DNA from: Clarkia xantiana subsp. parviflora
Lineage: Eukaryota > Streptophyta > Magnoliopsida > Myrtales > Onagraceae
Assembly (NCBI GenBank): GCA_036873135.1
Contig: JAPTYO010000009.1
Location: forward strand, 24,573,756-24,637,755
Length of the DNA stretch: 64,000 nucleotides
Direction: 5' to 3'
Notes under the pieces: model-generated
What the model was told of the DNA's origin: nothing
The model's database searches: none
What the model saw: only the letters and a program-made list of their open reading frames with translations
Shown: piece by piece, positions 34,989-47,900 of the stretch
How positions within the stretch are numbered: the stretch's first letter is position 1
Layout of the letters: each line of letters begins with the position of its first letter
Position numbers and translations under genes: made by a program

Positions 34989-36046
34989 GCTCCCACTCGC
35001 CGGAATGGGAGAGTGCCTGTTAATGTATTGTCGTCCAAATCTGCATCAACATTTCACTCCTTCGATCTCGTCCTTTGTTTCCGAATAGTTCATACGAGGT
35101 TTGCCGTGCGACCGGCGGACACGACGGGCATCGTGCTACTCATCTGTTAGGAGTGTTGTAGTGCCCGCGAAACGTTGATTCCCTTTTCTCCAATCAACCT
35201 GTTATAAACAAAATTTATATAGTGTCGCGCTGTATCCTAGGTCAACTGATAATTCTCCATTTGCCTAGTTTCCACTTAGGAACACTTCTCCAAGGCATCC
35301 GTACAAGTATTCACAACCTTCAACTAATATCCGGTTGGTGGACACCTTAGTGAATACAAGAGTCGGTGAATTACAGGTGAACTTGACCATCCCCATCGCT
35401 CATACCCTTAGTCAAACCCAACCGATTTCCAAAGACATGGTCACTGGGCCTTTTTGTTCAGCACTACGCTCGTACGCCGGGAAACGAGCATTGAGCCTGA
35501 CCTCAGGTATGAGTTCTGAGTCCATGAGGATACTTCAGGTGCCTCTTCATAAGGCTCCCGGGATCACGCTCGAGGGGAAGAAGTTTGCGCCCGCCAGAAT
35601 CACAAGGATTCATTTCCTAGCATAACCGAGCTGTGACCCTGTGGTCGAACGTGGCACGTGTAGTATGAAGCACGCATCGATAGCATACCTGAACGTTTTA
35701 GTTCAAAGGAATGGGATATGTCAAATCATGCTATCGCAGATTCTCATCTGGCCCAGAATGTGGATTAATGACGAACGAAGTTCATCACGGTGATCTGCAA
35801 AACGAAGATCATGCCGAGTTACTTCGACACTAGATGATCGTTTTGTGTAATCATGTTTATCCCCCTGATTCTTAGCCAGCCTTGCTTAGTAGAGGCCTCC
35901 CTCCACCGCAAGACGACCGTACCTGTGTGACGAGGTAAGGCCCACATTCGACATAGTTTTGGCAGAGGATTGCGTCCTCCTACGACTTAGTTTATAAACC
36001 AAAAATTTGATGTAATCAAAATATTATGACGTCGATAAAGATTGAG
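34989..36046 (-). other. Copia-3 post-pol region with antisense frame
   Basis: It is homologous to the family's other post-pol regions. It carries the longest antisense frame (35335-35625, plus strand, 96 residues) containing NTRVGELQVNLTIPIAH and PLHKAPGI. The region stops abruptly near 36046, where opposite-sense leader begins. Confidence 0.75.
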
Positions 36047-36845
36047 AAAATATATTGTTAATATATGTTTCCCTATTTAAGATATTGAAAATAAATAATA
36101 TATATATTTATAGATATATGCCGAAATTTACACATATATATATGTTTATAAGGTCCGAAATTTATATATATATTACTAATATTGGAAATTATTTTATATA
36201 GTTAATGTTACTTGGTGGCTAAGTTAAATACTTTTGAACTGTAAAACCCTACTTGGGCCACAAGTAAACATTTCGGCCCAACCTTTTAAATTTTAATTAT
36301 TGGGCCGGTCCAATATATCTAACCGAGACGAATTTAAATCGAACCGGATTTTCTCAATCGGTTCGACCTAATCGGGTCGGGTCGGACCGGGGTAACTAAG
36401 TGGATTAACCAAACCAGTTTTGTGTGTTGAACCGAACCCTATTTTTAATTGGACCGGTTCGGACCAAACCAGATTTTAAAATTTAAACCGGACCGAACCG
36501 GATTTTAAACCGGACTCGAACTGTATTTATCCGAACAGGACCCGAACCGGATTTTTCAAATCGGACCGAAATTGACTGAACCGAAATGATTTTCAAAACC
36601 GAATTCAAGTCAATTAAATGAAATAGAGTGGTCAAGTTTTAAAATCCAAATGTTTTTGAACCTCTAAATGGACTACACGATGCTCATAGGGTTACTAACC
36701 TTTATGCCTTGTTTCAATTATGGGGATGGATCTCGGAGATACATGTTTTTGGGACTGGATTAATTAGAGGGCTGAATTGCAATTGATTATAATTCAATAT
36801 ATATATATATGTATATATATGCATGATTAGAATTGTTGTCTTGAC
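36047..36845 (+). other. Plus-sense copia leader inside copia-3
   Basis: It matches the leader of copia-2 (about 45460-46230) in the same orientation, including a run of degenerate accgaaccgg repeats (36340-36580). It is the inverse of the leader at 41864-43445. It continues at 37851-37933 after the hAT-like insertion. Confidence 0.75.
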
Positions 36846-37842
36846 CAGTGTTATCAGAACCGGACCGGACCGGCGGTCCGACCGGGTTCGAACCTGAACC
36901 GGTGCCTCTAACGGTCCGGTTCGAACAAATCCGGAGGATGTAAGCGAACCCGGTTCATTACCCGGTTTTTTCATGAACCGGCCGGTTTTGGTCGGACCGG
37001 GCGGTCCGCCGGTCTGCCGGTTCGATATCAAGTATGAAAAAAAAAAAAAAATTGCTCAAAACCCTAGATAGCGATTCCATTCCCTTAGTGTGTGCCTGTG
37101 CCGCCAGTCTTCTCATTCTCTGTCAAAGCCTCCATTGATTCAACACAATCGCAAATCCATTGATTCAGGCCTATAAGCGAGCCGGCCGAGGTCTGTGTAG
37201 TCTCCGAACTCCGGCGGATAGGTCCAGTGAGGTTTTCGGAGAAAATGACGAAGAGGGTAGAGAGATACAGAGGAGGCGTAGAGAGAAGTACCGGCGGTGC
37301 CGTACTCGGTGAGGCGTCCGCCGGAGCAGGTGACGTCGTACCAAGTGGAGAGGTCCCGGTCGAGGTTCTAGTGGGAGAAGATGCATTGAGGGTTTCCTAG
37401 TATCATCATCTTAAACAAGATTGGGGCTTCTGCATCGGTTTTGATGGAGGAGAAAGCAACAGTGAAAGTGAGGAAGGTAAATGTTAGGGGAATTTGGTTG
37501 CTGCAGTGTAGGGGGAGATGCAGGAGGGGAAGTTGAGGTGTGGTGGGAGGCGCAAGATTTTACATCATTCATGGGGAATGAAATTTGTGTGCTTGTCTAG
37601 GGTTCTTCTTTTTGGGCCAATCACATAGGGTTCTTCTTTTTGGGCCAATCACATAGGGTTCGTGGGCTTGGGTTTATTTTGGGTAGGTCCATTTGAGAAT
37701 ACCTTATAAATAAGTCTGCTGCAATTTTGCTGTGAGATTTCTTGTCAGACCGGTCGGACCCGGTTCGAACCGAGTCGAACCGGACGAACCGGGAACTGGA
37801 CGCCTCACCGGTTCAGTGGCCGGTCCGGTTCTGATAACACTG
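36846..37842. mobile_element. hAT-like MITE with accgg-rich ends
   Basis: This 997-bp element has inverted ends cagtgttatcagaaccgg and an 8-bp target duplication gtcttgac at 36838-36845 and 37843-37850. The interior contains a tandem phrase (ttcttctttttgggccaatc occurs twice near 37605-37650) and no transposase. It is a relative of the interrupted element at 11360-19137. Confidence 0.92.
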
Positions 37843-37933
37843 GTCTTGACAGAGTCAAGCTAGCTGGATACAGCATGTTGTGGCCGGAGCCCTGGTTAAA
37901 TATATGGAATGCGCATTAGGATAAACATGTTGT

Positions 37934-38509
37934 TGTTAGCATATGGTGACGTGGCGCCGTAATTGGTAGTCCGTTAATGCTAAGGAAATTACCTAAGTTA
38001 ATTAGGTAATTGTCACATTAGGGTAATTGGGTCAAACCCCAACCCTAATTGACATGGGAGGCCCAAAATTGGGCCTCCCCCTTTAATAGCATGGTTCGGC
38101 CGGACCCCTATAACACATTGGTTGGAGTGGACTTTTGTCCACTCCACCAATCCTATATATAGGGGACTAACCTAAGGGGTTAACTCACTCATTCATAATA
38201 AAGTACCTCCATTGAGGAACTTGAGAGAAACCCTATCGCCCCTTAGTAGTAATTTTCGGTGCACATCTTAGTCCGAGGTTCTGTCCCCGTTGAAGAATCG
38301 ATCAGAGGCTTTGTTGTGGAGCTTATACCGCGTAGGACTTCTTCTCACGAAGAACTTGTACGGGTTCCGACCGGAGGATCAGAACTCCCTCCACAACGTT
38401 CTTGGGCAGGAAAGCTATTGAGGTATGTGTACTTTATTCCGCTACGTAATTAGATTACTTACTAGTACACGTTTAGCATTCTGTAGTATTACGTCCCCGT
38501 AATCCAACA
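37934..38509 (+). repeat. Copia J 5' LTR
   Basis: It starts tgttagcatatgg and ends cgtaatccaaca. The promoter hairpin has changed on both sides (arms tggagtggac and gtccactcca, 38123-38146) so pairing is kept. Confidence 0.92.
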
Positions 38510-38668
38510 GTGGTATCAGAGCATGGTTAGGAGTTCTTAATTTTTTTGATAAATTGATGTTCTTGAATATTCATAAAAACCGAAAATTTTAAATTATGAA
38601 CACTATTAGTAATCCGAAATTTTTAAATAAATTTCATGTGTTTGATCTTTAAAAACTTAAAATTACCT

Positions 38669-40131
38669 GCTAACCGCAGAGCCATAGGAACCGCAGAGCC
38701 ATAGGAGCAAAGTGGGTTCTTAAATTGAAACTCACTGCTGATGGAAAGGTCGAGCGATACAAAGCTCGACTTGTTGCGAAATTATATACCCAACTTCATG
38801 GAGTGGACTTTGACGAAACATACTCACCCACTGTGTGTTACACCACAATACGAGACATTCTCGCCTTGGTTGCAAGTATCGATCTCGAGCTGCACCAAAT
38901 GGATGTTAAAACCGCATTCCTCCACGGAAACCTGGATGAAGAGATCTATATGGAGCAACCAGAGGGTTTCATTACTCCTGGTAACGAACATAAATTTTAT
39001 AAACTCCAAAGATCTATTTACGGTCTTAAACAGTCGTCTCGGCAATGGTACCGCAGATTCCACGAGGAAATCGTAGGAAACGGATTTGTGAATCTTCACG
39101 AGGATCCATGCGTGTATTATAAGACCTCCGGGTCTAAATATGTCATCCTAACCTTATACGTGGACGACATACTCATTGCTGCAAACGACTTGAGTTTTAT
39201 GAACAAGTCAAAGTCATGGTTGGCATCTGTATTTGAGATTAAAGACATGGGAGAGGCCACATATATCTTAGGCATTAAAATTTCTAGAGATCGAGCTACC
39301 CATAAATTGTGTCTATCTCAAGAATCTTATATCAACAAACTGTTGAAAAGTTTCAGATTACAGGATGCCAAACCCGTGGATATGCCGGTGGTGTCTGGGT
39401 GCGCACTTTCAAAACGTGACGGCCCTAAGAACCTGACAGAGCGTGAACAGATGAAGGGTGCGGAGTATTTAAGAATGGTCGGTAGTTTGATGTACACCAT
39501 GCAATACACCCGTCCGAATATCTGTTATGCTGTGGGCCTAGTAGCATGTTTCCAATCAGATCCTGGCTATCAACATTTATAGGCTGTAAAACGAATAATT
39601 CGTTATCTGAAAGGTACTGCCGACTACGCACTGTGCTATGAGGGTAAGAAGTTAGAATTGACCTGTTACAGTGACGCCGACCATGGTGGCGATCCAGATG
39701 ATCGTAAGTCCACCACAGGGAGAGTGTTCCTCCTTGCTAATGCCACCATTTCATTGACGAGCAAGAAGCGAACCTGTGTCGCGCTGTCCACTATGGAATC
39801 GTAATTCGCAGCTCTCTCTATGAATGCACAAGAAGCGGTCTGGCTCAAAAGGCTTCTAACTGCACTGCTTGGTGGTGATGTCGAGAATAAACCTGTGAAG
39901 GTCTTCTCTGACAGTCAAGCAGCCATTGCGGCAGTTAAGAATCCGAAGTACCATAGTAGGACCAAACACATTGATGTGAAATATTTCTATGTTAAATCTA
40001 TGGTAGAAGACAATATAATCACTATGGAATATTTGTCCACTGATAATATGATTGCGGACTCATTAACTAAACCACTACGCAGGGAGATATTCGAAAAGAA
40101 CGTAAAACTGCTTGGATTGCATAGGGTTTAG
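38669..40131 (+). pseudogene. Copia J reverse transcriptase and RNase H
   Basis: The long frame 38725-39582 covers VERYKARLVAKLYTQLHGVD, QMDVKTAFLHGNLDEEIY, YGLKQSSRQWY and catalytic LYVDDILIAAND. TAG at 39580 and TAA at 39802 interrupt RNase H (CYSDADHGGDPDDRKSTTG, then ADSLTKPL in place of the usual ADPLTKPL). The first bases of RT contain a duplicated gcagagccatagga. It is the least damaged RT in the window, but lacks everything upstream. Confidence 0.93.
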
Positions 40132-41265
40132 AAATGGAAAGTATCTGTGATAACATTTTGATATTAGAAAGTTACATTTTGTAAGCGAAAGAATTGCAAC
40201 TGAGTTTATGATCAATCGACGTCATAATGTTTTGATTAAATCAGATTTACGGTCTATAAACTAAGTCGTAGGAGGACGCAATCATCTGCCAAACAATTTC
40301 GAATGTGGGCCTAACCTAGTCATACATGTACGGTAGTCTTGCAGTGGAGGGAGGCCTCTACCAAGCAAGATTGGCTAAGAGTCAGGGGGATAAACCTGAT
40401 TAAGCAAGACGATTATCTAGTTTCGAAGTAACTCGACATGATCTTCGTTTTTGCATATCGTCGTGATGAACTTTGTTCGTCATTAAACCACATTCTGGGC
40501 CAGATGCGAATCTGTGATAGTATGATTGACATATCCCTTTCCTTTCAACCCAAAAGGTTCGGGTATGCTATCAACGCGTGCTTCAGAATACGCGAGCCAC
40601 GTTCGACCACGGGGTCACAACTCGGTTGTGCTAGATTAGAATCCTCGTTATTCTGGCGGGCGCAAAATTCTTCACCCCGAACGTGTGATTGATCCCGGGA
40701 GCCTTATGAAGAGGCAACCGAAGTATCCTCACGGACTCAGAACTCATATCTAAGGTCAGGCTCAATGCTCGCTTCCCGGCGTACGAGCATAGTGCTGAAC
40801 AAAAAGGCCCAGTGACCACGTCTTTGGAAACTGGTTCGGTCTGACTAATGATATGAGCGATGGGGATGGTCAAGTTCACATGTAATTCACCGACTCTTGT
40901 ATTCACTAGGTGGCCACCAACCGGATATTAGTTGAAGGTTGTGAATACTTCTACGGATGCCTTGGAGAAGTGTTCCTATGTGGAAACTAGGAAAAATGAG
41001 AATTAACAGTTGACCTAGGATACAGCGCGGTACAATATAAATACTATTTATAATAGGTTGATTGGATAAAAGGGAATGAACGTTCCCCGGGCGCTACAAT
41101 ACTCCTAACAGATGAGTAGCACGATGCCCGTCGTATCCGCCGGCCGCACGACAAAACTCCTATGAAATATTCGGAAGCAAGGAGCAGATCGAAGGAGTGA
41201 AATGTTGATGCAGATTTGGACGACAATACATTAACAGGCACCCTCCCATTCCGGCGAGTGGGAGC
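40132..41265 (+). other. Copia J post-pol region with antisense frame
   Basis: It aligns with other copies. The antisense frame (40631-40906, minus, 91 residues) begins MNTRVGELHVNLTIPIAH and includes PLHKAPGI. It ends with the tract gcgagtgggagc. Confidence 0.75.
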
Positions 41266-41863
41266 TGTAAGCATAAGGTGATGGGCGCCGTAATTGGCAG
41301 CCCATAATATGGATAGTTTGCCTAAGGAAATTATCTAAATGTCACATTAGGGTAATTGGTTTAGACTCAAATCTCAATTGACATGAGAGGCCCAAATTAT
41401 GGGCCTCCCCTATGCATGGCCGACAGAAATAAGATGTGAGGGAAAAGTGGACTTTTTCCACTTTGCTCCTCCTATAAATACATGGTGTTAGGTGATTTTT
41501 AGGGATTATCACTATTTCCTCATTAGAGTGTTTTAGAGAGAAAAAACCCTCTACCCCACACAAGTTTCGGCCGAACCTATAGTCACCCAAGGGTGTGCCA
41601 ATTTGCCTTCGAGCAAACACTCCGGAGATCTGTCCCCTTGCCAAGAATCGATTAGAGACTTTGCTGTGGATCTTGTACCGCGTAGGGCTTCTCTAACAAG
41701 AACCTCTACGGGTCCCGACCGGAGGATCGTGAACTCCCTCCTGCGAAGATCTTGAGTCTACGGATAACCTTAAAAGTATGTGCGAATCTTCCGCTGCGTA
41801 ATTTTGATTACTAACATATACCATGATTTAGTATCCGTAGTGATTACTCCCCGTAATCTAACA
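41266..41863 (+). repeat. Copia J 3' LTR
   Basis: It starts tgtaagcataagg and ends cgtaatctaaca. Hairpin arms are partly decayed (aaagtggac, ttccacttt). Confidence 0.9.
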
Positions 41864-43445
41864 GCTACATCCTCAACATTCTAGCATACGTGTCAAACAT
41901 GTATCATTCACATCCATCTTACACATTTGGCGACTGGTTTTCGATTTTAAAATAATTTTAAATATTAGGGGCTGATTTGCAATTCATGCTTATACTCAAT
42001 CACGCAACATTCTAGACATGAATCCTAGGCATTTCCAACCATCACAACATGTCTATCATAGTGCGCATTCCATATATATAACCAGGGCTACGCCCACAAT
42101 ATGCAATATCCAACTAGCTTGACTCGGTCAAGACAACATTTCTAATCATGCATAAATATATATTAAATAATAAACAATTACAATTCAACCCACTAATTTA
42201 ACCAGTCCCAAAACATGTATCTCCGAGATCCATCCCCAAAATCGAAACAACTCATAAAGGTTAGCAAACCTTGAGCACTGTGTAGGCCTATTAAGGTTCA
42301 AAACATTTGGATTTTAAATTCCCTATTGTTATTGACTTGAATTCGGTTTTAAAAATACGGTCCGGTTCAGTCAATTTTGGTCCGATTCGGTTAGGTCCAG
42401 AAAATCCGGTTCGGTTCCGGTTCGAAAATCCGGTTTGGTTTGGTAAAATTTTAAAATCTGGTTCGGTCCGAACCAGTCCAATAAAAATAGAGTTCGGTTC
42501 AACACTCAAAACCGGTTCGGTTAGATCCACTTAGTTACAATGGTCCAACCAGACCCAATTAGGTAGAACTGATTGAGAAAACCCGGTTCAATATAAATTC
42601 GTCCCGATTAGACATATTGGACCGGCCCAATAATTAAAATTTAAAAGGTTGGGCCGAAATGTTTACTTGTGGCCCAAGTAGGTTTTAAAGTCCAAATTTT
42701 TTTTAACTTAGCCACCAAGTAACATTAACTATATAAATAATTTCCAATATTAATAATATATATAAAAATTTCAGACCTATTATAAACATATATATATTAA
42801 TTGCTAAGATTCTATTTTTAAGATTAAAGCAATCAACAATTTATATATATATATATATATATGTAAAAATCGGCATACATCTATACATATATATATTATT
42901 TATTGTCAATATCTTAAATAGGGAAACATATATTAACAATATATTTTCTTAATCTTTTAGGTAACTAAAATCTATCAATAATATCTTTAAACTATTTAAA
43001 TATTTAGATATATTGATAGTTATATATATTTATATATATATTGATGTGAATCTATATTATGTTCCCAATTATAGATATATTGTTACCTAGAATAAAAATT
43101 AAAATATGGTAAATAATACTATTTCAAAAGTTTCGGCCGAAATTCCTTACTTGGTGACCAAGAAATTAAAAATTTAACCTTGTAAATAATAGGGTTTTCG
43201 GCCAAAAACACAAAATTGGGAACAAGTGGTCAAATTTTAAGATCAAATTTTAATAAGATCTACAATCCTATGTTTGATTTTGATAAATATCATATTTTTC
43301 TTGAAGATCATGAACATTAAATTACATAAGAACATCATGAAAATTTCGCACCATCATAAACCCTAAAATTTGAAATTTTAAAATCCTTTTTTAAGAACAC
43401 CAATTTATCAAAATCATGAACTCCTAACACAAGCTCTGATACCAC
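41864..43445 (-). other. Copia-3 leader, minus sense
   Basis: Read on the minus strand it follows the primer site at 43445 and matches copia-2's leader, including accgaaccgg repeats at 42350-42600. No gag frame was recognised. It is the inverted counterpart of 36047-37933. Confidence 0.75.
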
Positions 43446-44043
43446 TGATAGATTACGGAGAGTAATCACTACGGAAACTAAATCATGGTACATGCTAGTA
43501 ATCGAAATTATGCAGCTGAAGATTCGCACATACCTCTACACTTGTCCGTAGACCCAAGATCCTTCCAGGAGGGAGTTCAAGATCCTCTGGTTGGCACCCG
43601 TAGGGGTTCTTGTGAAGGAAGCCCTACGTGGTATATTCTCCGCAGCAAAGCCTCTGATCGATTCTTGGCAAGGGACAAATCTCTAGAGTGTTTGCTAGAA
43701 AGCAAATTGGCACACCCTTGGTGAATATGTGGTTCGGCCGATGTAGGCGTTTCTAGGGGAAGGGTTTTCTCTCAAAACACCACTTAAAGGGAATTGTGAT
43801 TAACCTTAATAAAACCTCTAACTCCCCATATATATAGGAGGAGTAAAGTGGACAAATGTCCATTTTACCCCCTCCTTAAATTCGGCCGGCCATGTTGTAT
43901 AGGGAGGCCCAATTTTGGGCATTTCATATCAATTGGGAATTGGGTCTGGCCCAATGTCCTAAAGTGACATATAACCAATTTACTTAGTTAACCTATATAT
44001 ATAATGGGCTAACATTTACGGGGGCCATCACTATATGCTTACA
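43446..44043 (-). repeat. Copia-3 5' LTR (I)
   Basis: Plus-strand ends are tgatagattacgg and atatgcttaca; it is followed by the target copy aatct. Confidence 0.93.
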
Positions 44044-44353
44044 AATCTAACACATATAGTGGGGATATATGCAATAAATATGTCGAACAATTATGCAGTT
44101 TAAAGTGCAAAAGAAAAAAACAAGGAAAATTAGTTGATTTATTCCAATACATTATCCAGAAACTGGTAGAAATAAAAAAAGAAATAAGTATGTCAAACTT
44201 AGACAACTTATAGACTTCGACAAAACTACTCAAAAGCATGATTCAGAAAGGAGTTAAAAAACATCACTTGGTTAGCTAATCAATTCAGTTGTTCGCATTC
44301 TGTGAAAACAAGATATTGGGTCAAGTTGTTCGTGAAGTTCCTTGTGCACTTCG
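44044..44353 (-). pseudogene. CACTA core with candidate captured exon (part 1)
   Basis: About 310 bases of CACTA sequence separate copia-3 and copia-2. On the minus strand, 44353 down to about 44280 continues the exon that starts at 52238 (acceptor tttgcag). The phase set by the exon at 52312-52445 reads NFTNNLTQYLVFTECEQLN then stop. Another frame reads VHKELHEQLDPIS without an early stop. Which is used is unknown. Confidence 0.4.
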
Positions 44354-44941
44354 TTAGCATACGGTAACTGGACGCCGTAATTGGTAGCCCATTAATATGT
44401 ATAGGTAATCTAAGAAATTGGGTTAATATCACATTAGTGAAATTGGGCTTGACCCAAATCCTTAATGACATGAGAGGCCCAAAATGGGTCTCCCTAATAC
44501 ATATAGGCCAGCTGAAATATGTGAGGGGCAAAGTGTACTTTTGTCCACTTTGCTCCTCCTATAAATAAGGGGTGTTAGGGTTTTATTTGGGGTAATTCAC
44601 AATTCTTCCTAAATGGTGATTTGAGAGAAAAACCCTTCCCCCTTCTACACATACTTCGGCCGAACCTACCTGCTACCTAGGGTGTGCCAATTTGCTTCGA
44701 GTAAAACACTCCGGAGATCCGTTAAATCGATCAGAGACTTTGCTGTGGAGCCTATACCACGTAGGGCTTCTCTAACAGGAATCCCTACGGGTTCCGTCCG
44801 GTGTATCGTGAACTCCCTCAGCAAGATCCTTGGGACTTCGGAATAGGTTTAAGGTATGTGCACATCTTCCGCTGCGTAATTATGATTACTAGCATGTACC
44901 TTGCTTTATGTTTCCGTAGTAATCAACCCCGTAATCCAACA
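44354..44941 (+). repeat. Copia-2 5' LTR (F)
   Basis: It begins ttagcatacgg and ends cgtaatccaaca, followed by gtggtatcagagtc. It differs from the 3' LTR at roughly 6% of compared sites by eye. Confidence 0.93.
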
Positions 44942-47900
44942 GTGGTATCAGAGTCTGTGTTAGAAATTCTTGATTTTGATAAATTGGTGTTCTTGATTTT
45001 AGACATAGTTGGCCGAATTTTTAAATTGAGAATTTAAAATTTCTGATTTTTACAATTTCAAGGGCCGAAATTTTCATGATGTTCTTAGTAAAATTTGATG
45101 TTCATGATCTTCAAGAAAAATATGAGTTTTATCAAAATCAAACATTGGATTGTAGATCTTATTAAAATTTGATCTTGAAATTTTACCACTTATTTCCAGT
45201 TTAGTGTTTCGGCCGAACCCTAGGAGAATTAACAAGGTAAATTTTTTTAATTTCTTAGGCGCCAAGATACATGTTTCGGCCGAAATTCCTTAGGAATATC
45301 GTTTACCATATTTTAATTTTTATTAAAGGTAAAAATATATCTATAATTGGAAATATGTGGATAGGTTCACATTAAATAAATGGAAATATATCACTATTAA
45401 TATATCTAGCTAAAATATAGGAATTAAGATATTATTGATAGATTTAGTTACCTAAAAGATTAAGAAAATATATTGTCAGTATATTTGTTTCCCTATTAAA
45501 GATATTGACAATAAATATATATATATATATATATATATAATTGATAAGTCTAAATTTTATATATATATATATATATGCAATATTGGAAATTATTTTATAT
45601 AGTTAATAATTCTTGGAGGCTAAGTTAGGTTTTTAGTAGATTTTAAAACTCTATTTAGCCCACAAGATTGTTTCGGACCAACAATATGTTTATTGGGCCG
45701 GTCCAATTTGCTAAACCGGATAGGATAAAACCAAACCGGGTTTTCTTAATTGGTTCGACCTAGCCGGGTTGGGTCGAACCGGGGTAACTAACTAGACCTA
45801 ACCGAAACGGTTTTGGTGTTGAACTGAACCGAAATCCTATTTTATTGAACCGGTTCGGACCGAACCAGATTTTATTAAAAACCGGACTGAAGCGAACCGG
45901 ATTTGCACAACCGGACCTAACCGAACCAGATTTTTCTGAATCGGACCGAACCGGATTATTTCAAAATTGACTAAACCGAACCGGATTTTCAAAATCGAAT
46001 TCAAGTCGATTAATAAAATAGGATGGTCAAGTTCTAAAATCAAAATGTTTTTGAACTTTAATTAGTTTACACAGTGCTCGTATGTTTAAACCTTAATGCC
46101 TTGTTTCGATTATGGGGATGGATCCCGGAAATGCATAATTTCGGGATTGGATTAATTAGAGGGCTGAATTGCAATTGTTTACTTTTATCGCATATATTTA
46201 TTAGAACTGTTATCTTGACTATGTCAATCTAGCTGGATGTTGGGGGCGGAGCCCTTGTTAAATATATGGTTTGCGCAATAGGACATAAATGTTGTGATGG
46301 TTGTGATCGCCTATGATTCATGTCTAGAAACACGCATGAATAATTGTAAGCATTAATTGCAAGTCAGCCCCTAATGTTTTAAAATCGAAAACCAGCCGCC
46401 AAATATGCATGTATGATGTGGAAGTTTCATGTATGACACGTATGCTTGAATGTTGAGGATGTAGCAGCATGTTATAATTTACTTAGAAAGTAGAGTTATA
46501 TAAATGCTAGCATGAGTTCCTCGGAACATTAGACGCATGAAGCGTATGCATGTGTGGTTTGAATGATGAATTTGGCTTGCTATGATGATTTACTTGTGTA
46601 GTAGAATTATATATGCATGCGTAAGTTCATCGGAACATTTTCAAATACAAAAGGGCATTGGGAAAGCCAAGATCGGGTGTTCTTATTTCAAAGTTCCCGT
46701 TCCGGTAAATTTGCGAATAAAACCGTTTTTAAAGAGACTGGTATATTGGATTGAGACGACGATAACGTGAACTCTTTCACGAACCCCCTTCCCTCGGTTT
46801 ACTGGCGGTCGGCTGGTTTAGATGGCTGATGTATTATTATTCTTCGTATTCTATCTTAATAGATGTCCGATGTATGCAATTCTTTCTCAAAATATTATTG
46901 TCTCCCTGATTATGCATGATTATCAATGTGTTCGTACGAATTTGGTTGAATGAGTGCGATTCGATATTCCTCGCAATCTTGATGGTATGAATTATGATGA
47001 ATAAAAGGAGTGTGTGTTGAACTCTCTGCTACGATTTCGAAAAGCGGAGAGGGCAACTACGGATGAATATGGTAGTCCGTATGATTTTGACAATGAGAGA
47101 TGAATGTGATAATTTGTTTCCCCAATAATGGGATTAGGTTCTTTGATGATCTCAGCGCGTATGTGGTGATACATTCAACTCTGGGTAAAGGGGTTGAATA
47201 AGACTTCAATTGCAACCAGACAATGTTACAACTTGGTATCCCTTTGCATCCGCCTCGGTAAAAGCAAGGATGCTAAAGCTAGAAATGTTGTGGTTGAATG
47301 TGATGGTCTTCTCTCTTTCCATGGATGCTGGTGTAAAAGCTGCTTGAGACCTTCGCGATGAAAATGTCAACATGGAAAAGATGTATATGATTGTCTGATG
47401 TTGACAAAGCTCGCTTACCATGAGTCTAGTCAAGAACAGTAACCACAACTGTAAAGGAACAGTCTTCTCTGCTCACCATAGTGGTTCGAAAGAATCCAAC
47501 CATGATCCGCATATTATGAAGAGAACTGGACCGAATAAGTCCTATACGATAATCTGGTGGGTAAACCCCATTGATAAAGTGCGTCCCAAGTATGCATGTA
47601 TGTCATGAGTATAAAGCTGAAAAACATTTTATACGGATACAAATCATTTGATGAGATTCATTCGTGAATTTACTCAGGTGTGATGTTCAAAATGACTCAA
47701 AGTTCTCGACTATGTGTGCGACGTGCATGGAACAACTACACGACTTCCAGATCAAGAACCATACCATTGTCATTTATCGTTCGTTGTTCATTTCAATTAC
47801 TAAAATTTTGGTTATTTTAAGATTCAGAGTTATTGGATAAAGTAATTGTTGCTCGATTCGAAGCACGATTTGCATATCAATTTAAGGGAACGGTCCGAAA

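Larger units (their letters stand above)
37934..41863 (+). mobile_element. Copia J, plus strand, lacking gag, protease and integrase
   Basis: LTRs lie at 37934-38509 and 41266-41863, with a primer site at 38511 (tggtatcagagc). The two LTRs differ strongly and no 5-bp target duplication was found (left flank gttgt, right flank gctac), so J may be a recombinant rather than one insertion. About 150 bases of leader join straight to reverse transcriptase. Confidence 0.75.
34392..44043 (-). mobile_element. Copia-3, minus strand, rearranged
   Basis: LTRs lie at 34392-34988 (3') and 43446-44043 (5') with the target copy aatct at 34387-34391 and 44044-44048. They differ at about 35 of 597 positions by eye. 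The primer site is at 43434-43445 (minus sense tggtatcagagc). No minus-strand pol remains. Inside are a minus post-pol region, a plus-sense leader, copia J and a minus leader. Deletion and inverted rearrangement are needed to explain this. Confidence 0.85.

Noticed and set aside
37934..41863. Copia J as a simple nested insertion
   Set aside because: No target duplication (gttgt against gctac), divergent LTRs and opposite-sense leaders on the two sides point to rearrangement.
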